Positions 1 to 7,485 of a stretch of DNA of 64,000 nt are shown here, piece after piece (positions within the stretch are counted from its first letter, which is position 1; every line of letters begins with the position of its first letter). Under the pieces are notes generated by a model, which was not told the origin of the DNA, made no database searches, and worked only from the letters and a program-made list of their open reading frames with translations. This stretch comes from Kosakonia radicincitans DSM 16656. Its GTDB lineage: Bacteria; Pseudomonadota; Gammaproteobacteria; Enterobacterales; Enterobacteriaceae. Where the stretch lies: the NCBI RefSeq assembly GCF_000280495.2, contig NZ_CP018016.1, forward strand, positions 1,426,001-1,490,000. Reading direction: 5' to 3'. The position numbers and the translations under genes are program-made.

Positions 1-1
1 C

Positions 2-667
2 GCTGACGAAATGTACCGCATTGCAGACCGTATTCGAATCCAGGCGAGGTCATTGTGTGCCGAACCGGCCGTGCCTATAAATATCAGCGCGTCACCTGCC
101 GTTGCAGCACACCTCATTGCGCCTGCTATAGCAGGCTTCACCCGGAAACATCCGGGTATCACGTTGTCATTATCCGGCGTTTCGCACCATGCTCTTCTGA
201 ATAAAAGTGAGGCTGACATTGCGGTTCGCCTTGAAAGGCCTGACGATCCAGACCTGATGACAAGGCGTATAGGTACTATGCGCTTTGGTCTTTATGCTTC
301 TCAGTTCTGGCAAGAAATTCCTCAGGAGGACTGGGTGTTTATTGCTTATGACAGCACGCTTGCACATGTCACGCAGCAGCAATGGCTGGAATCACTGCTG
401 AACGGGCGGCGTGTTATCTTTCGGGCAAGCGATTTGATGGCGCAGCAACAGGCTGCCCGGAAAGGATTGGGCATCGTTACTTTACCCTGCTTTATGGGTG
501 ATAATGACAGCGAACTGGTAAGGCTGCAGGAAAATCTGCCTTCGCCCGTGAGGAACATCTGGCTGGTTGCCTACCCTGAACTTAAGCGTGATCACTCTGC
601 TGTCGTGGTAATGGATTTCCTTGCTGAAATCATTGGCCGGTCCTGCCCGCCTGGCAAGAATATCTGA
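2..667 (+). CDS. LysR-type transcriptional regulator, 3' part (cut by window edge)
   Basis: The reading frame is open from the first bases of the window, so the gene starts outside. About 221 residues are visible. They match the effector-binding (periplasmic-binding-protein-like) domain of LysR-family regulators: an early beta-strand stretch reading INISASPAVA, then HPGITLSLSG, EADIAVRLERPDDPDL and a late GLGIVTLPCF segment typical of subdomain II. The N-terminal helix-turn-helix is not in the window. The pattern AVRLERPDDPDL resembles LysR proteins that repress a divergent or adjacent metabolic gene, but no target is visible. Base composition is lower in GC than the core genes to the right, in line with the accessory character of this end. 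Family assignment is fairly sure; specificity is unknown. Confidence 0.75.
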   Translation, partial: ADEMYRIADRIRIQARSLCAEPAVPINISASPAVAAHLIAPAIAGFTRKHPGITLSLSGVSHHALLNKSEADIAVRLERPDDPDLMTRRIGTMRFGLYASQFWQEIPQEDWVFIAYDSTLAHVTQQQWLESLLNGRRVIFRASDLMAQQQAARKGLGIVTLPCFMGDNDSELVRLQENLPSPVRNIWLVAYPELKRDHSAVVVMDFLAEIIGRSCPPGKNI

Positions 668-825
668 GTTTTTTCTTATTAATTTCTCATGTCATATGAC
701 TGACAGTGTTTCCCGTTAATTAATATCGGTGCGATTTGAGTTATATCTCCGTCAGGCATGATTAAAACTTACCTGTTCGCTTTTCACCCTTAGCGGGCAC
801 TATCTGATGCAAACGTCCGCAGAGA

Positions 826-2051
826 GCTGTGAGTTCAACTGATGGATGCAACACATTGGTTAAAACGCTCTGCGGGTGATTCATAGTCTAGCGTTTTTCT
901 TGGCCTCTCGTTGAGCTGCCTGGCAACACTGTTTAGTCTTTGCTGGCTGTGAACCGATAAGTCAGTTCCTTTTGGAAAATACTGCCTGAGTAATCTGTTT
1001 GTATTTTCATTTGAGCCGCGTTGCCAGGGGGATTGAGGATCGCAGAAGTAAACCTGAATATCTGTGGCTACGGTAAACCGGGTATGGCTGGTCATTTCAG
1101 CACCCCGGTCCCATGTTAATGTTTTATAAAGCTCAGCAGGTAATTCCCGGGCTTGTCTGATGAGTGCAGATATAACCGTTATGGTCTTGTTGTCCCTGAC
1201 TTTGGCCAGCATAACAAAACGGGAATGACGTTCTACAAGGGTGACGATACAGGAGTTTTTCGAGCCCTGGATCAGGTCACCTTCCCAGTGACCTGGTATG
1301 GCTCTGTCAGCTGCTTCAGGTGGCCTTTCGCTTATAGAGATCGTATCCGGGATTGACCCTAATCCTTTCCCTTTAAGCGATGATGTTCTGGATCTACGCA
1401 CGACTCTTCCGCTTCTGAGGCATTGCTGCAGTTCTTTTTTTAACGCCCCCCGGGTTTGTATAAAAAGCGTTTTATATATCGTTTCGTGTGACACATGCAT
1501 TTCCTGACTATCCGGATAACAGCGTTTCAGCCAACCGGCGATTTGTTCCGGCGACCAGTCCTGATGCATCTTCTCTGCGATGATTTTACACAAAGTGGGG
1601 CTTTCGATTAGCTTGCAGGGTTTTGGTCTCAGGGCACTTTCCCATGCAGTGGCATCCGCTTTTGCTGCACGATATTGTTTTGCACCTCCGTGCCTATTGA
1701 TCTCGCGACTAATCGTTGAGGGAGCTCTTGATAATTTGGCAGCGATGTCCCTGATGCTGCGTTTTGCTACCAGCCCTCTGGATATCTCCTCTCTTTCATC
1801 AAGCGAAAGCGCTAACGGGTGCCGCTTTCGGACAGGGGGACGGTATCCACCAGTCTGGTGGATAGTGGGCATGATAGAAGAATGATATCTGTCGAACATT
1901 CTGGCGATATCATGCAGGGAATCACCTTGCTTATATCTGTCCTGGATAATCGCTTTCTGTTCTGGCGTGTAGTAAATGCGCGTTCTTCGTTTCATGGCAA
2001 CGTCCCCCTTCGATTAAGGATAGCGTTGCATCGACCCGTTGAACTCACAGC
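826..2051. mobile_element. IS30-family insertion sequence
   Basis: About 1.23 kb bounded by imperfect inverted repeats that share GCTGTGAGTTCAAC at 826-839 and, inverted, at 2038-2051; similarity resumes at GATGCAAC on both sides. It carries one transposase gene on the minus strand whose stop codon lies inside the left repeat. No direct target duplication could be found at these ends. Outside them both flanks carry similar words (GCAAACGTCCGC on the left, GCAAAGTCCGC inverted on the right) at the same 5-nt spacing, so the true ends may lie roughly 15-20 bp further out, or the target was itself repetitive. Confidence 0.8.
835..1995 (-). CDS. IS30-family transposase
   Basis: 386-residue DDE transposase. 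The N-terminal part has the helix-turn-helix pair of the IS30 family, including SRAPSTISREINRHGG near residue 92. The catalytic core shows HWEGDLIQGSKN (first Asp), TWDRGAEMTSH (second Asp) and SPWQRGSNENTNRLLRQYFP (the Glu region), followed by the family's FPKGTD and LNERPRKTLDYESPAE signatures. The length is normal for the family (about 340-390 aa) and the frame is intact, so the element may be active. It acts on the inverted repeats of the surrounding element. Assignment to the family is secure; no specific named IS is claimed. Confidence 0.9.
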   Translation of the reverse strand: MKRRTRIYYTPEQKAIIQDRYKQGDSLHDIARMFDRYHSSIMPTIHQTGGYRPPVRKRHPLALSLDEREEISRGLVAKRSIRDIAAKLSRAPSTISREINRHGGAKQYRAAKADATAWESALRPKPCKLIESPTLCKIIAEKMHQDWSPEQIAGWLKRCYPDSQEMHVSHETIYKTLFIQTRGALKKELQQCLRSGRVVRRSRTSSLKGKGLGSIPDTISISERPPEAADRAIPGHWEGDLIQGSKNSCIVTLVERHSRFVMLAKVRDNKTITVISALIRQARELPAELYKTLTWDRGAEMTSHTRFTVATDIQVYFCDPQSPWQRGSNENTNRLLRQYFPKGTDLSVHSQQRLNSVARQLNERPRKTLDYESPAERFNQCVASIS

Positions 2052-2115
2052 CAAAAGCGGACTTTGCAGACATCACTGTTTTAATTAGAGGATAACAGGT
2101 CATAAGATGTGGACT

Positions 2116-2553
2116 TCATTGACTGAGTTCCATCAATTCAAGCGTCTGACCATCAGGGCTTTGTAAATATATTACTCTGGTTCCCTGCATGGGGCCTGAC
2201 AACACTGTCTGAGGTTTACCCGGCGTCTTCCAGCCATAGTCCGATACTTTGCTCAATAGCGTATCAAGATCCTCAACTATAAAAGCAAGGTGAGCGTAGC
2301 CTGGGATATAGGGTGCTGAAGGTTCTTCTGGCTGCTCAATGTTATTGTATTGTAGTAATTCAATCTTAATATCAGCCAGTTCAAGCAAAGCCATTCGTAC
2401 ATCGGCTCCCCTTGCACCTGTGACTTCATCGATTATAGGGCCAGACATTTTTCCTTCGCGTAATAACTCACCTCCGAGGATCTGAGTCCAGAAGAATAAT
2501 GAGTCTTCAATATTTTTAACTGAAAAACCAACGTGATTAGCACTTAAGATCAT
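2116..2553 (-). CDS. VOC (glyoxalase/bleomycin-resistance fold) family protein
   Basis: 145 residues from the chosen ATG at 2553; an upstream in-frame ATG at 2586 would add 11 residues, but AGCAGG sits just before the shorter start and the shorter form begins directly with the VOC beta strand (NHVGFSVKNIEDSLFFW). Paired beta-alpha-beta-beta-beta modules are visible: His near the N-terminus, Glu in the IKIELLQY strand, His in GYAHLAFIVEDLD and Glu in QTLELMEL match the four metal-ligand positions of glyoxalase I and methylmalonyl-CoA epimerase relatives. The substrate cannot be told from sequence. It stands alone between two insertion sequences, so it is probably acquired DNA. The family call is solid; the function is unknown. 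Confidence 0.75.
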   Translation of the reverse strand: MILSANHVGFSVKNIEDSLFFWTQILGGELLREGKMSGPIIDEVTGARGADVRMALLELADIKIELLQYNNIEQPEEPSAPYIPGYAHLAFIVEDLDTLLSKVSDYGWKTPGKPQTVLSGPMQGTRVIYLQSPDGQTLELMELSQ

Positions 2554-2797
2554 GCGATTACCTGCTGAGTTTTGAAAAATGAGCATCCAACTATCTGAAA
2601 TCCCTGTTTTACCACTTCACGATAAGTGCGAGGGAATTTATTCAGGAAAAAACACAGTTAAGTGTAGTCTGAATAATATATTAATGATTCATCCACCGCG
2701 ACAGCTATGCAAGTTACCTGCTCCCTATTGAGAAAAACGCTACTGCGTCGCAAGCCTATATCAATTATAGAAAAAGTACGAATGTCTGCTCATCGCT

Positions 2798-4556
2798 CAG
2801 GCTGTGTGAAAACTCCTGATCACTTTTTGGTCTAAGCGATGGTTTCATATGATCAACCATTCTTGATAAACCCATGCGACGGAATGACTTTTTCATTAAA
2901 ATTATAAGCATACAAATGAATACTGCGGATACCGACATGGTCCATCACATTCAAGGACAAGACAGGCATCAGGTGACATTGCTCCCTGATACACTGGATG
3001 ATTTTGTCACTGAAGATAACCCCGTCAGAGTGGTTGATATATTTGTAGATGGATTAAAGCTTGATTCTCTTGGTTTCAGCAGAGTTGATGCAAAGCGAAC
3101 TGGACGGCCCGGATATCACCCTGCCACCCTACTGAAGTTGTACATTTACGGATATCTCAACCGAATTCAGTCCTCCCGTAGACTGGAAAAAGAGGCCCAT
3201 CGGAACGTTGAACTGATGTGGTTACTTGAACGATTAACGCCTGACTTTAAAACCATTGCAGACTTCAGAAAAGATAACGGTGAAGGTATCAGGAATGCCT
3301 GTCGGGCCTTTATTGGCCTGTGCCGGCAAATGCAAATGTTCACTGATGTCGTTGTTGCCATTGACGGCAGCAAATTCAAAGCAGTAAACAGCAAACCCAA
3401 CAACTTCACATCCCAGAAAGCCAATGACCATATTGAGCGCGTTGAGCAAAGTATTACTTATTATTTAAACAAGCTGGATGAAGCCGACAAGTATACTGAG
3501 CCCGATGCAAACACAAAGTTAACAGCCACTAAACTGGCTTGGCTAAAAAAGCGCTTACGTGAGCTTCAGGAAATTCAACAAGCAGTCGCACAACAGCCAG
3601 ATAAACAACTCTCTTTAACCGACCCTGACTCCCGGTTGATGAAAACAAATAATATGAACCGGCAAGTTTGCTACAACGTTCAGACAGCTGTGGATACGAA
3701 AAACCATTTGATTGTTGCGCATGAAGTCACCAACACAACAGATAATGGACAACTTGGTTCAATGGCAACACTGGCTCAGAAAGCTGTTGGCCGGAAAGAC
3801 ATAACAGTACTGGCCGACAAAGGGTATTACAGTCGCAGCGATATTAAAACAGTTCTGGATAGCGGAGCAGTGGCTTTGGTGCCAAAGGGAGATACCTCTG
3901 GTGCTGAACGTAAGGGGCTCTATAACCGCTCAATGTTCAGATATAACAGGGAAAAAGATGTTTATGTATGCCCAATGGGCAATGAGCTTCAGAATCGATT
4001 TACCTCAACAGAGGACGGACTGGAGCAACAGTTGTACTTTAACAATATTGCCTGTCGCGATTGCAGCCAGCGCTCCAGATGCACTACATCAAAACGCGAT
4101 CCAAGGCGTATACGGCGTTGGGTTCATGAAGCTGAAATGGAAGAAATGCATGCGAGGCTTGAGTCATTTCCTCAGGCGGTGGTCATGCGAAAGCAAACGG
4201 TAGAACATCCGTTTGGGACAATTAAAATGTGGATGGGTGCAACGCACTTCCTGATGCGGAAATTTAAAAACGTCAGTACGGAAATCAGTCTACATATATT
4301 GGCTTATAACCTGAAAAGGATGCTATCGATATGGGGTACTGCAGGATTGATAATTCAGCTGCAGGAACAATACGGCTAACGGTTCCAGCCGTTTTATCCT
4401 CCAGTAACAACAGATATCAGGTTCTTCCCCGCAATAAAAACTTCTGAGTCATCCGAATAAAATCACAGATTACCTCGTCAACTTAAACGACATTCTTAAA
4501 ACACAGATGAGAAATATTGTTTGGCTAATTGAAGCTATGAGTTTTCACACAGCCTG
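2798..4556. mobile_element. IS1182-family insertion sequence with 4-bp target duplication
   Basis: 1759 bp bounded by an 18-bp perfect inverted repeat, CAGGCTGTGTGAAAACTC at 2798-2815 and its complement at 4539-4556. It is flanked on both sides by CGCT (2794-2797 and 4557-4560), a 4-bp target duplication. One plus-strand transposase gene fills most of the element. The intact ends and duplication suggest a fairly recent, simple transposition event. Confidence 0.9.
2937..4379 (+). CDS. IS1182-family transposase
   Basis: 480 residues from the ATG at 2937, chosen because family members begin with a short HHxQGxDRxQ leader (here VHHIQGQDRHQ); in-frame ATGs at 2874 and 2916 are also possible and none has a strong ribosome binding site. 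The N-terminal domain has DNPVRVVDIFVDGL, GRPGYHPATLLKLYIYGYLN and TIADFRKDNGEGIR, the usual IS1182/IS5-superfamily pattern. The catalytic Asp residues are likely those in AIDGSKFKAVN and VLADKGYYSRSD. A cysteine cluster near the C-terminus (CRDCSQRSRC) precedes the QTVEHPFGTIKMWMG segment that carries the catalytic Glu. Length and frame are intact. Confidence 0.9.
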   Translation: MVHHIQGQDRHQVTLLPDTLDDFVTEDNPVRVVDIFVDGLKLDSLGFSRVDAKRTGRPGYHPATLLKLYIYGYLNRIQSSRRLEKEAHRNVELMWLLERLTPDFKTIADFRKDNGEGIRNACRAFIGLCRQMQMFTDVVVAIDGSKFKAVNSKPNNFTSQKANDHIERVEQSITYYLNKLDEADKYTEPDANTKLTATKLAWLKKRLRELQEIQQAVAQQPDKQLSLTDPDSRLMKTNNMNRQVCYNVQTAVDTKNHLIVAHEVTNTTDNGQLGSMATLAQKAVGRKDITVLADKGYYSRSDIKTVLDSGAVALVPKGDTSGAERKGLYNRSMFRYNREKDVYVCPMGNELQNRFTSTEDGLEQQLYFNNIACRDCSQRSRCTTSKRDPRRIRRWVHEAEMEEMHARLESFPQAVVMRKQTVEHPFGTIKMWMGATHFLMRKFKNVSTEISLHILAYNLKRMLSIWGTAGLIIQLQEQYG

Positions 4557-4651
4557 CGCTCACTGCGGACATTGAGGATATGTTTGCGCTGCCGATGCCA
4601 CTTTTGTTCTGCATTTTCTCACTCAAAGAAACATGAATCGCCACGGATAAT

Positions 4652-5464
4652 CTAGACACTTCCGAGCCGTTGATAATACTGGTTTTCATATTCTGTCGGT
4701 GACATCTGTTCGCTAGAACCATGCCGACGCTTACTGTTATAAAACATTTCGATGTAATCAAAAATATCACTGCGGGCTTCTTCCCGCGTTCCGTAGATCT
4801 TTTTCTTTATCCGTTCACGTTTCAACAACTGGAAAAAACTTTCTGCAACCGCATTATCATGGCAGTTACCGCGACGGCTCATGCTACCCTCCAGGCCGTG
4901 TGATTTCAGGAACGACTGCCACTCATGGCTTGTGTACTGACTGCCCTGATCCGAATGAACCAGCACCTGTTTTTCGGGATTACGCCGCCATACAGCCATC
5001 AGCAGTGCGTTCAGGACAATGTCCTTTGTCATCCGGGATTGCATGGACCAGCCGATAATTTTGCGTGAGAACAGATCAACAACAACGGCAAGATACAGCC
5101 AGCCTTCGTGGGTCCTGATGTAGGTTATGTCCGTTACCCAACGCTCATCAGGAGCATCCGGATTGAACTGTCGCTGGAGCCTGTTGGGTGACACGATACT
5201 GGCCTCGCCTTTACGTGCCCGCGGGCTTCGGTATCCGACCTGAGCCTTTATTCCGACACGTTTCATCAGTCTCCAGACTCTGTTTACTCCGCACTGTTGC
5301 CCGCTGTCACGCAGATCCAGATGGATTTTGCGATAACCATAGACGCATCCCGACTCCAGCCAGAACTGTTTAATCTGTCCTGTCAGTCTCAGGTCTGCCT
5401 GATGGCGTTGTGAATGCGGCTGCTGAAGCCAGGCGTAAAAACCACTGGGATGAACATCCAGCAC
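4652..5464 (-). CDS. IS3-family transposase OrfB (DDE integrase core)
   Basis: About 270 residues from a GTG codon at 5464; the natural product is probably an OrfAB fusion made by -1 frameshifting, because this frame is open upstream through the A7G tract near 5555. It shows the IS3-type HTH_21 region (GCVYGYRKIHLDLR) and a complete rve-type core: WVTDITYI (Asp), HSDQGSQYTS (Asp) and DNAVAESFF (Glu), then FYNSKRRHGSSEQMSPTEYE at the C-terminus. The catalytic triad is intact, so the element is probably functional. Confidence 0.9.
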   Translation of the reverse strand: MLDVHPSGFYAWLQQPHSQRHQADLRLTGQIKQFWLESGCVYGYRKIHLDLRDSGQQCGVNRVWRLMKRVGIKAQVGYRSPRARKGEASIVSPNRLQRQFNPDAPDERWVTDITYIRTHEGWLYLAVVVDLFSRKIIGWSMQSRMTKDIVLNALLMAVWRRNPEKQVLVHSDQGSQYTSHEWQSFLKSHGLEGSMSRRGNCHDNAVAESFFQLLKRERIKKKIYGTREEARSDIFDYIEMFYNSKRRHGSSEQMSPTEYENQYYQRLGSV

Positions 5465-5520
5465 CCGACAGAGCAGGCGAACAGGCCAGCAACAGGAGTT
5501 GTCACGGATAAAGGCGTACC

Positions 5521-5805
5521 TCAGTCGGACAGCTTTGCGAAGTACGCCGCGGCTTTTTTTAATATGTCCCGTTCGTCGGTAACCCGTTTCAGCTCTTTCT
5601 GGAGACGGCGGATCTCGGCCTGAGCATCTGACTGTTCTTTATTAGTGGAAGAATCCGGACCGTACTTCTTTATCCAGGCATAAAGGCTGTGGGTGGTGAT
5701 ATCGAGACGTGTTGCAACGCTGGCAACAGAATAACCGCGATCAACAACCTGTTTGACTGCTTCAGTTTTAAACTCTTCGGGATAACGCTTACCGCTCATG
5801 GGCAC
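5521..5805 (-). CDS. IS3-family transposase OrfA
   Basis: 94-residue DNA-binding subunit. It has the helix-turn-helix (YPEEFKTEAVKQVVDRGYSVASVATRLDITTHSLYAWIKKYG in outline, residues 8-50) followed by a leucine-zipper-like heptad region (AEIRRLQKELKRVTDERDILKKA) used for dimerisation. The AAAAAAAG slippery run in the codons for DILKKAA would let ribosomes shift by -1 into orfB. The start ATG is near the right end of the element behind a GAGGTGCCC leader. The frame is intact. Confidence 0.9.
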   Translation of the reverse strand: MPMSGKRYPEEFKTEAVKQVVDRGYSVASVATRLDITTHSLYAWIKKYGPDSSTNKEQSDAQAEIRRLQKELKRVTDERDILKKAAAYFAKLSD

Positions 5806-5869
5806 CTCTCTTTAAGCCATCTTAAATGACTCTGAGGTGTCTGTTAAACCCGTGGCGATTCAACATGAT

Positions 5870-5901
5870 GCTCTTTAGCATCTTTAAAGAGCGCCTCTTT
5901 T
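5870..5901 (+). terminator. Terminator-like hairpin right of the IS3 element
   Basis: GCTCTTTA at 5870-5877 pairs perfectly with TAAAGAGC at 5885-5892 and is followed by GCCTCTTTT. It could end the decayed ORF into which the insertion sequences moved. The stem is short and AT-rich, so the call is tentative. Confidence 0.35.
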
Positions 5902-5956
5902 AATCAGTGCTAGTTTTAGTTCTTGTCATGACAGTTGATCGAAAAAGAGAACAACC

Positions 5957-6232
5957 ATGAAACATCCGGACTGGCATAAAGCAGATATTATTGCGGGCTT
6001 AAAGAAGAAAGGAACATCGTTGGCGGCGCTTTCCCGTGAGTCGGGGCTGGCTTCATCCACACTCGCTAATGCCTTAACCCGCCACTGGCCGAAAGGGGAG
6101 CGGTTAATTGCTAAGGTTCTGAATACCCAGCCAGAAGTCATCTGGCCTTCGCGTTATCAAGGCCATAAAATTGAGAACTTGTCCGGGAGAGCAGCAGGGC
6201 GCATGAGTGGTAGGGACACCACAAATTACTAA
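5957..6232 (+). CDS. Ner/SfsB (Nlp)-like DNA-binding regulator
   Basis: 91 residues resembling the Mu Ner repressor and the E. coli SfsB/Nlp protein. The signature DWHKADIIAGLKKKGTSLAALSRESGLASSTLANAL (outline, residues 5-40) contains the Ner helix-turn-helix, and HWPKGERLIAKVLNTQPEVIWPSRY matches the second conserved block. The C-terminal 20 residues diverge from E. coli SfsB, so this is a homologue rather than clearly the orthologue; E. coli sfsB lies elsewhere, next to murA. Such proteins can activate sugar-utilisation genes or repress phage genes. Here it stands alone between an IS3 element and a convergent broken gene. Confidence 0.75.
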   Translation: MKHPDWHKADIIAGLKKKGTSLAALSRESGLASSTLANALTRHWPKGERLIAKVLNTQPEVIWPSRYQGHKIENLSGRAAGRMSGRDTTNY

Positions 6233-6245
6233 GTTCGTATAAGTA

Positions 6246-6279
6246 CGCAATGTCGTTCACTTAAGCGAACGACATTGCG
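6246..6279. terminator. Bidirectional terminator-like hairpin
   Basis: A perfect 13-bp stem: CGCAATGTCGTTC at 6246-6258 pairs with GAACGACATTGCG at 6267-6279 around an 8-nt loop. It sits exactly between the ends of the convergent sfsB-like gene and the amber-interrupted gene. It lacks a strong T-run in either direction. Confidence 0.6.
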
Positions 6280-6295
6280 CCTTGCGGCTGAGGAT

Positions 6296-6736
6296 TTATC
6301 GCGATCCAGGTGTGTAATCGACCTGTACCAGAACAACGTTTATTTCAGGAACTGCGCTGACGACAATATCTTCAGTTGGATCTTTACCTTTCCAGCATAC
6401 GCCTTGCACCATGCAACTCTGTTGCTTAACGTAGCCAAGCGAATTCAGATATGTATCTATCTGGCTGGTATCCGTCGTGCCGTGGAATGTCAGGCTGTTT
6501 CCCACCGAGCCAGGACCGGATACAGTATGGTAATCAAACTCGTAATTAGCTGTTATACGTGGCATTTTCTTTAAAATGTCAGGCGTGAAGAATCCGTATA
6601 CCTGGCGATCGTTTTCAGTGTATTTACCGCCATCTTCGAGGCCAAATTTTATTACGGGCTATTTCCAGGCAAGCAAAAACGCAATGATGGCGATAGCAAT
6701 AATGGCAATTAGCCCAATTTTTTTCCCAATACTCAT
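6296..6736 (-). pseudogene. Small membrane-anchored protein gene with in-frame amber stop
   Basis: Reading from the ATG at 6736, which has AAAGGA 9 nt upstream, gives a 25-residue hydrophobic leader (MSIGKKIGLIAIIAIAIIAF then LLAWK) ending in TAG at 6661-6659. The same frame continues without another stop for 120 codons to TAA at 6296. The downstream part reads as a soluble domain (KFGLEDGGKYTENDRQVYGF early, then DTYLNSLGYVKQQSCMVQG). Together they would form a 146-residue type II membrane protein, so the gene is either a nonsense pseudogene or read through. An internal ATG at 6565 could make an 89-residue piece without the anchor. No family is recognised. Confidence 0.7.
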
Positions 6737-6974
6737 ACGATTAAATCCTTTCTATTGCCGCCTTGTATGAAGCCGTCATTTGCGGTTTCTATGCCTATAT
6801 TTCCAGATGTCAAATGCGGCGCTACCATCTCTTGCATTGAACACTGCTCTGAAAAGTAATATTCCAGGCTTCAGTCTCATTCCCACAAAACTGCAACCAC
6901 CATTAGCCATAGCTTTACGGATTGTTTTCCGCAACGTTAAGGTAACGGGGAATATAAAAGCAGGGGAAAAGGCT

Positions 6975-7358
6975 ATGCAAGGAACACGGCTACTGGGCGA
7001 CGGCTATGAGCCGCAGGTCTGGCTGGAAGGCGAGCGGCTGACTTACTCGCTACCGGTTGATTCCGGGTTTGTCAGTTTCAACTTCACCTTTGATATCCGT
7101 CAGCGCGATCTGGATGTTCTGCGTACCGATAATTTCCGGCGCGCGGTGCTCGAAATCGTCGCGCACACGGTGCTTCAGCATTCCACGCTGAAGGGAAATC
7201 CCCGTTTGACCCAAAGCGATTTCGACAATCTTGTGGCTGATGTGCTTCACTCCACCAGCGATGCTCTCCAGGCTTTTATTACGCGGATCGGTCAGCAACA
7301 TAACATCGCAATTGAGCACTATGTAAAAGAAATCCTGAAACGCCTCGCGATGAACTGA
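6975..7358 (+). CDS. Hypothetical protein (127 aa) upstream of the TPR and SIR2 genes
   Basis: The ATG at 6975 is preceded by AGGGGAAAAGG, a good ribosome binding site; the frame is open further upstream (to 6780), but that part looks non-coding. The product begins MQGTRLLGDGYEPQVWLEGE, is acidic and has no signal peptide or membrane segment. A beta-rich first half (SLPVDSGFVSFNFTFDI) is followed by a helical second half ending in EHYVKEILKRLAMN. I do not recognise a family. It lies 127 bp upstream of the TPR gene on the same strand, separated by a weak terminator-like hairpin, so it may or may not belong to the same unit. Confidence 0.6.
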   Translation: MQGTRLLGDGYEPQVWLEGERLTYSLPVDSGFVSFNFTFDIRQRDLDVLRTDNFRRAVLEIVAHTVLQHSTLKGNPRLTQSDFDNLVADVLHSTSDALQAFITRIGQQHNIAIEHYVKEILKRLAMN

Positions 7359-7382
7359 TCGGATATTGAAACCTGGTGCATA

Positions 7383-7418
7383 GCCTCACTAACCCCTCGT
7401 ATTTAGTGGCTTTTCTTT
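7383..7418 (+). terminator. Weak terminator-like hairpin before the TPR gene
   Basis: CACTAA at 7387-7392 pairs with TTAGTG at 7403-7408, extendable by G-C pairs with one bulge, and is followed by GCTTTTCTTT. It could end transcription of the 127-aa gene or attenuate read-through into the TPR gene. The stem is short. Confidence 0.35.
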
Positions 7419-7485
7419 AGACGCGGCGACGGTTAAGGTCTACGCTGATACAGCCAAAAACCCACCAACCGACAAGGCAAACGCC

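Larger units (their letters stand above)
2688..4636 (+). pseudogene. Possible 3' remnant of an ORF split by the IS1182-type element
   Basis: If the IS1182-type element and one CGCT target copy are removed, the flanking DNA (2688-2797 joined to 4561-4633) reads as one stop-free frame of about 61 codons. It ends in TGA exactly at the left end of the IS3 element; the same TGA also exists in the pre-insertion sequence because the IS3 target is ACA followed by TGATG. In the pre-insertion sequence a terminator-like hairpin follows within a few bases (5870-5892). The encoded segment includes YASYLLPIEKNATASQAY and ADIEDMFALPMPLLFCIF. No family is recognised, and 61 open codons could arise by chance, so this is tentative. 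Confidence 0.3.
4634..5862. mobile_element. IS3-family insertion sequence with 3-bp target duplication
   Basis: 1229 bp. The left end begins TGAATCGCCACGG and the right end is its complement (CCGTGGCGATTCA); further imperfect matching (AGACAC and GAG words) extends the repeat to about 30 bp. It is flanked by ACA at 4631-4633 and 5863-5865, the 3-bp duplication expected of the IS3 group. It carries orfA and orfB on the minus strand with an A7G slippery tract between them. The protein sequences look like an element common in Enterobacter and Klebsiella (possibly ISEhe3-like, from memory and not verified). Confidence 0.9.

Noticed and set aside
6780..6974. N-terminal extension of the 127-aa protein (start at 6780)
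   Set aside because: The extension has no good ribosome binding site and looks non-coding; the ATG at 6975 has AGGGGAAAAGG.
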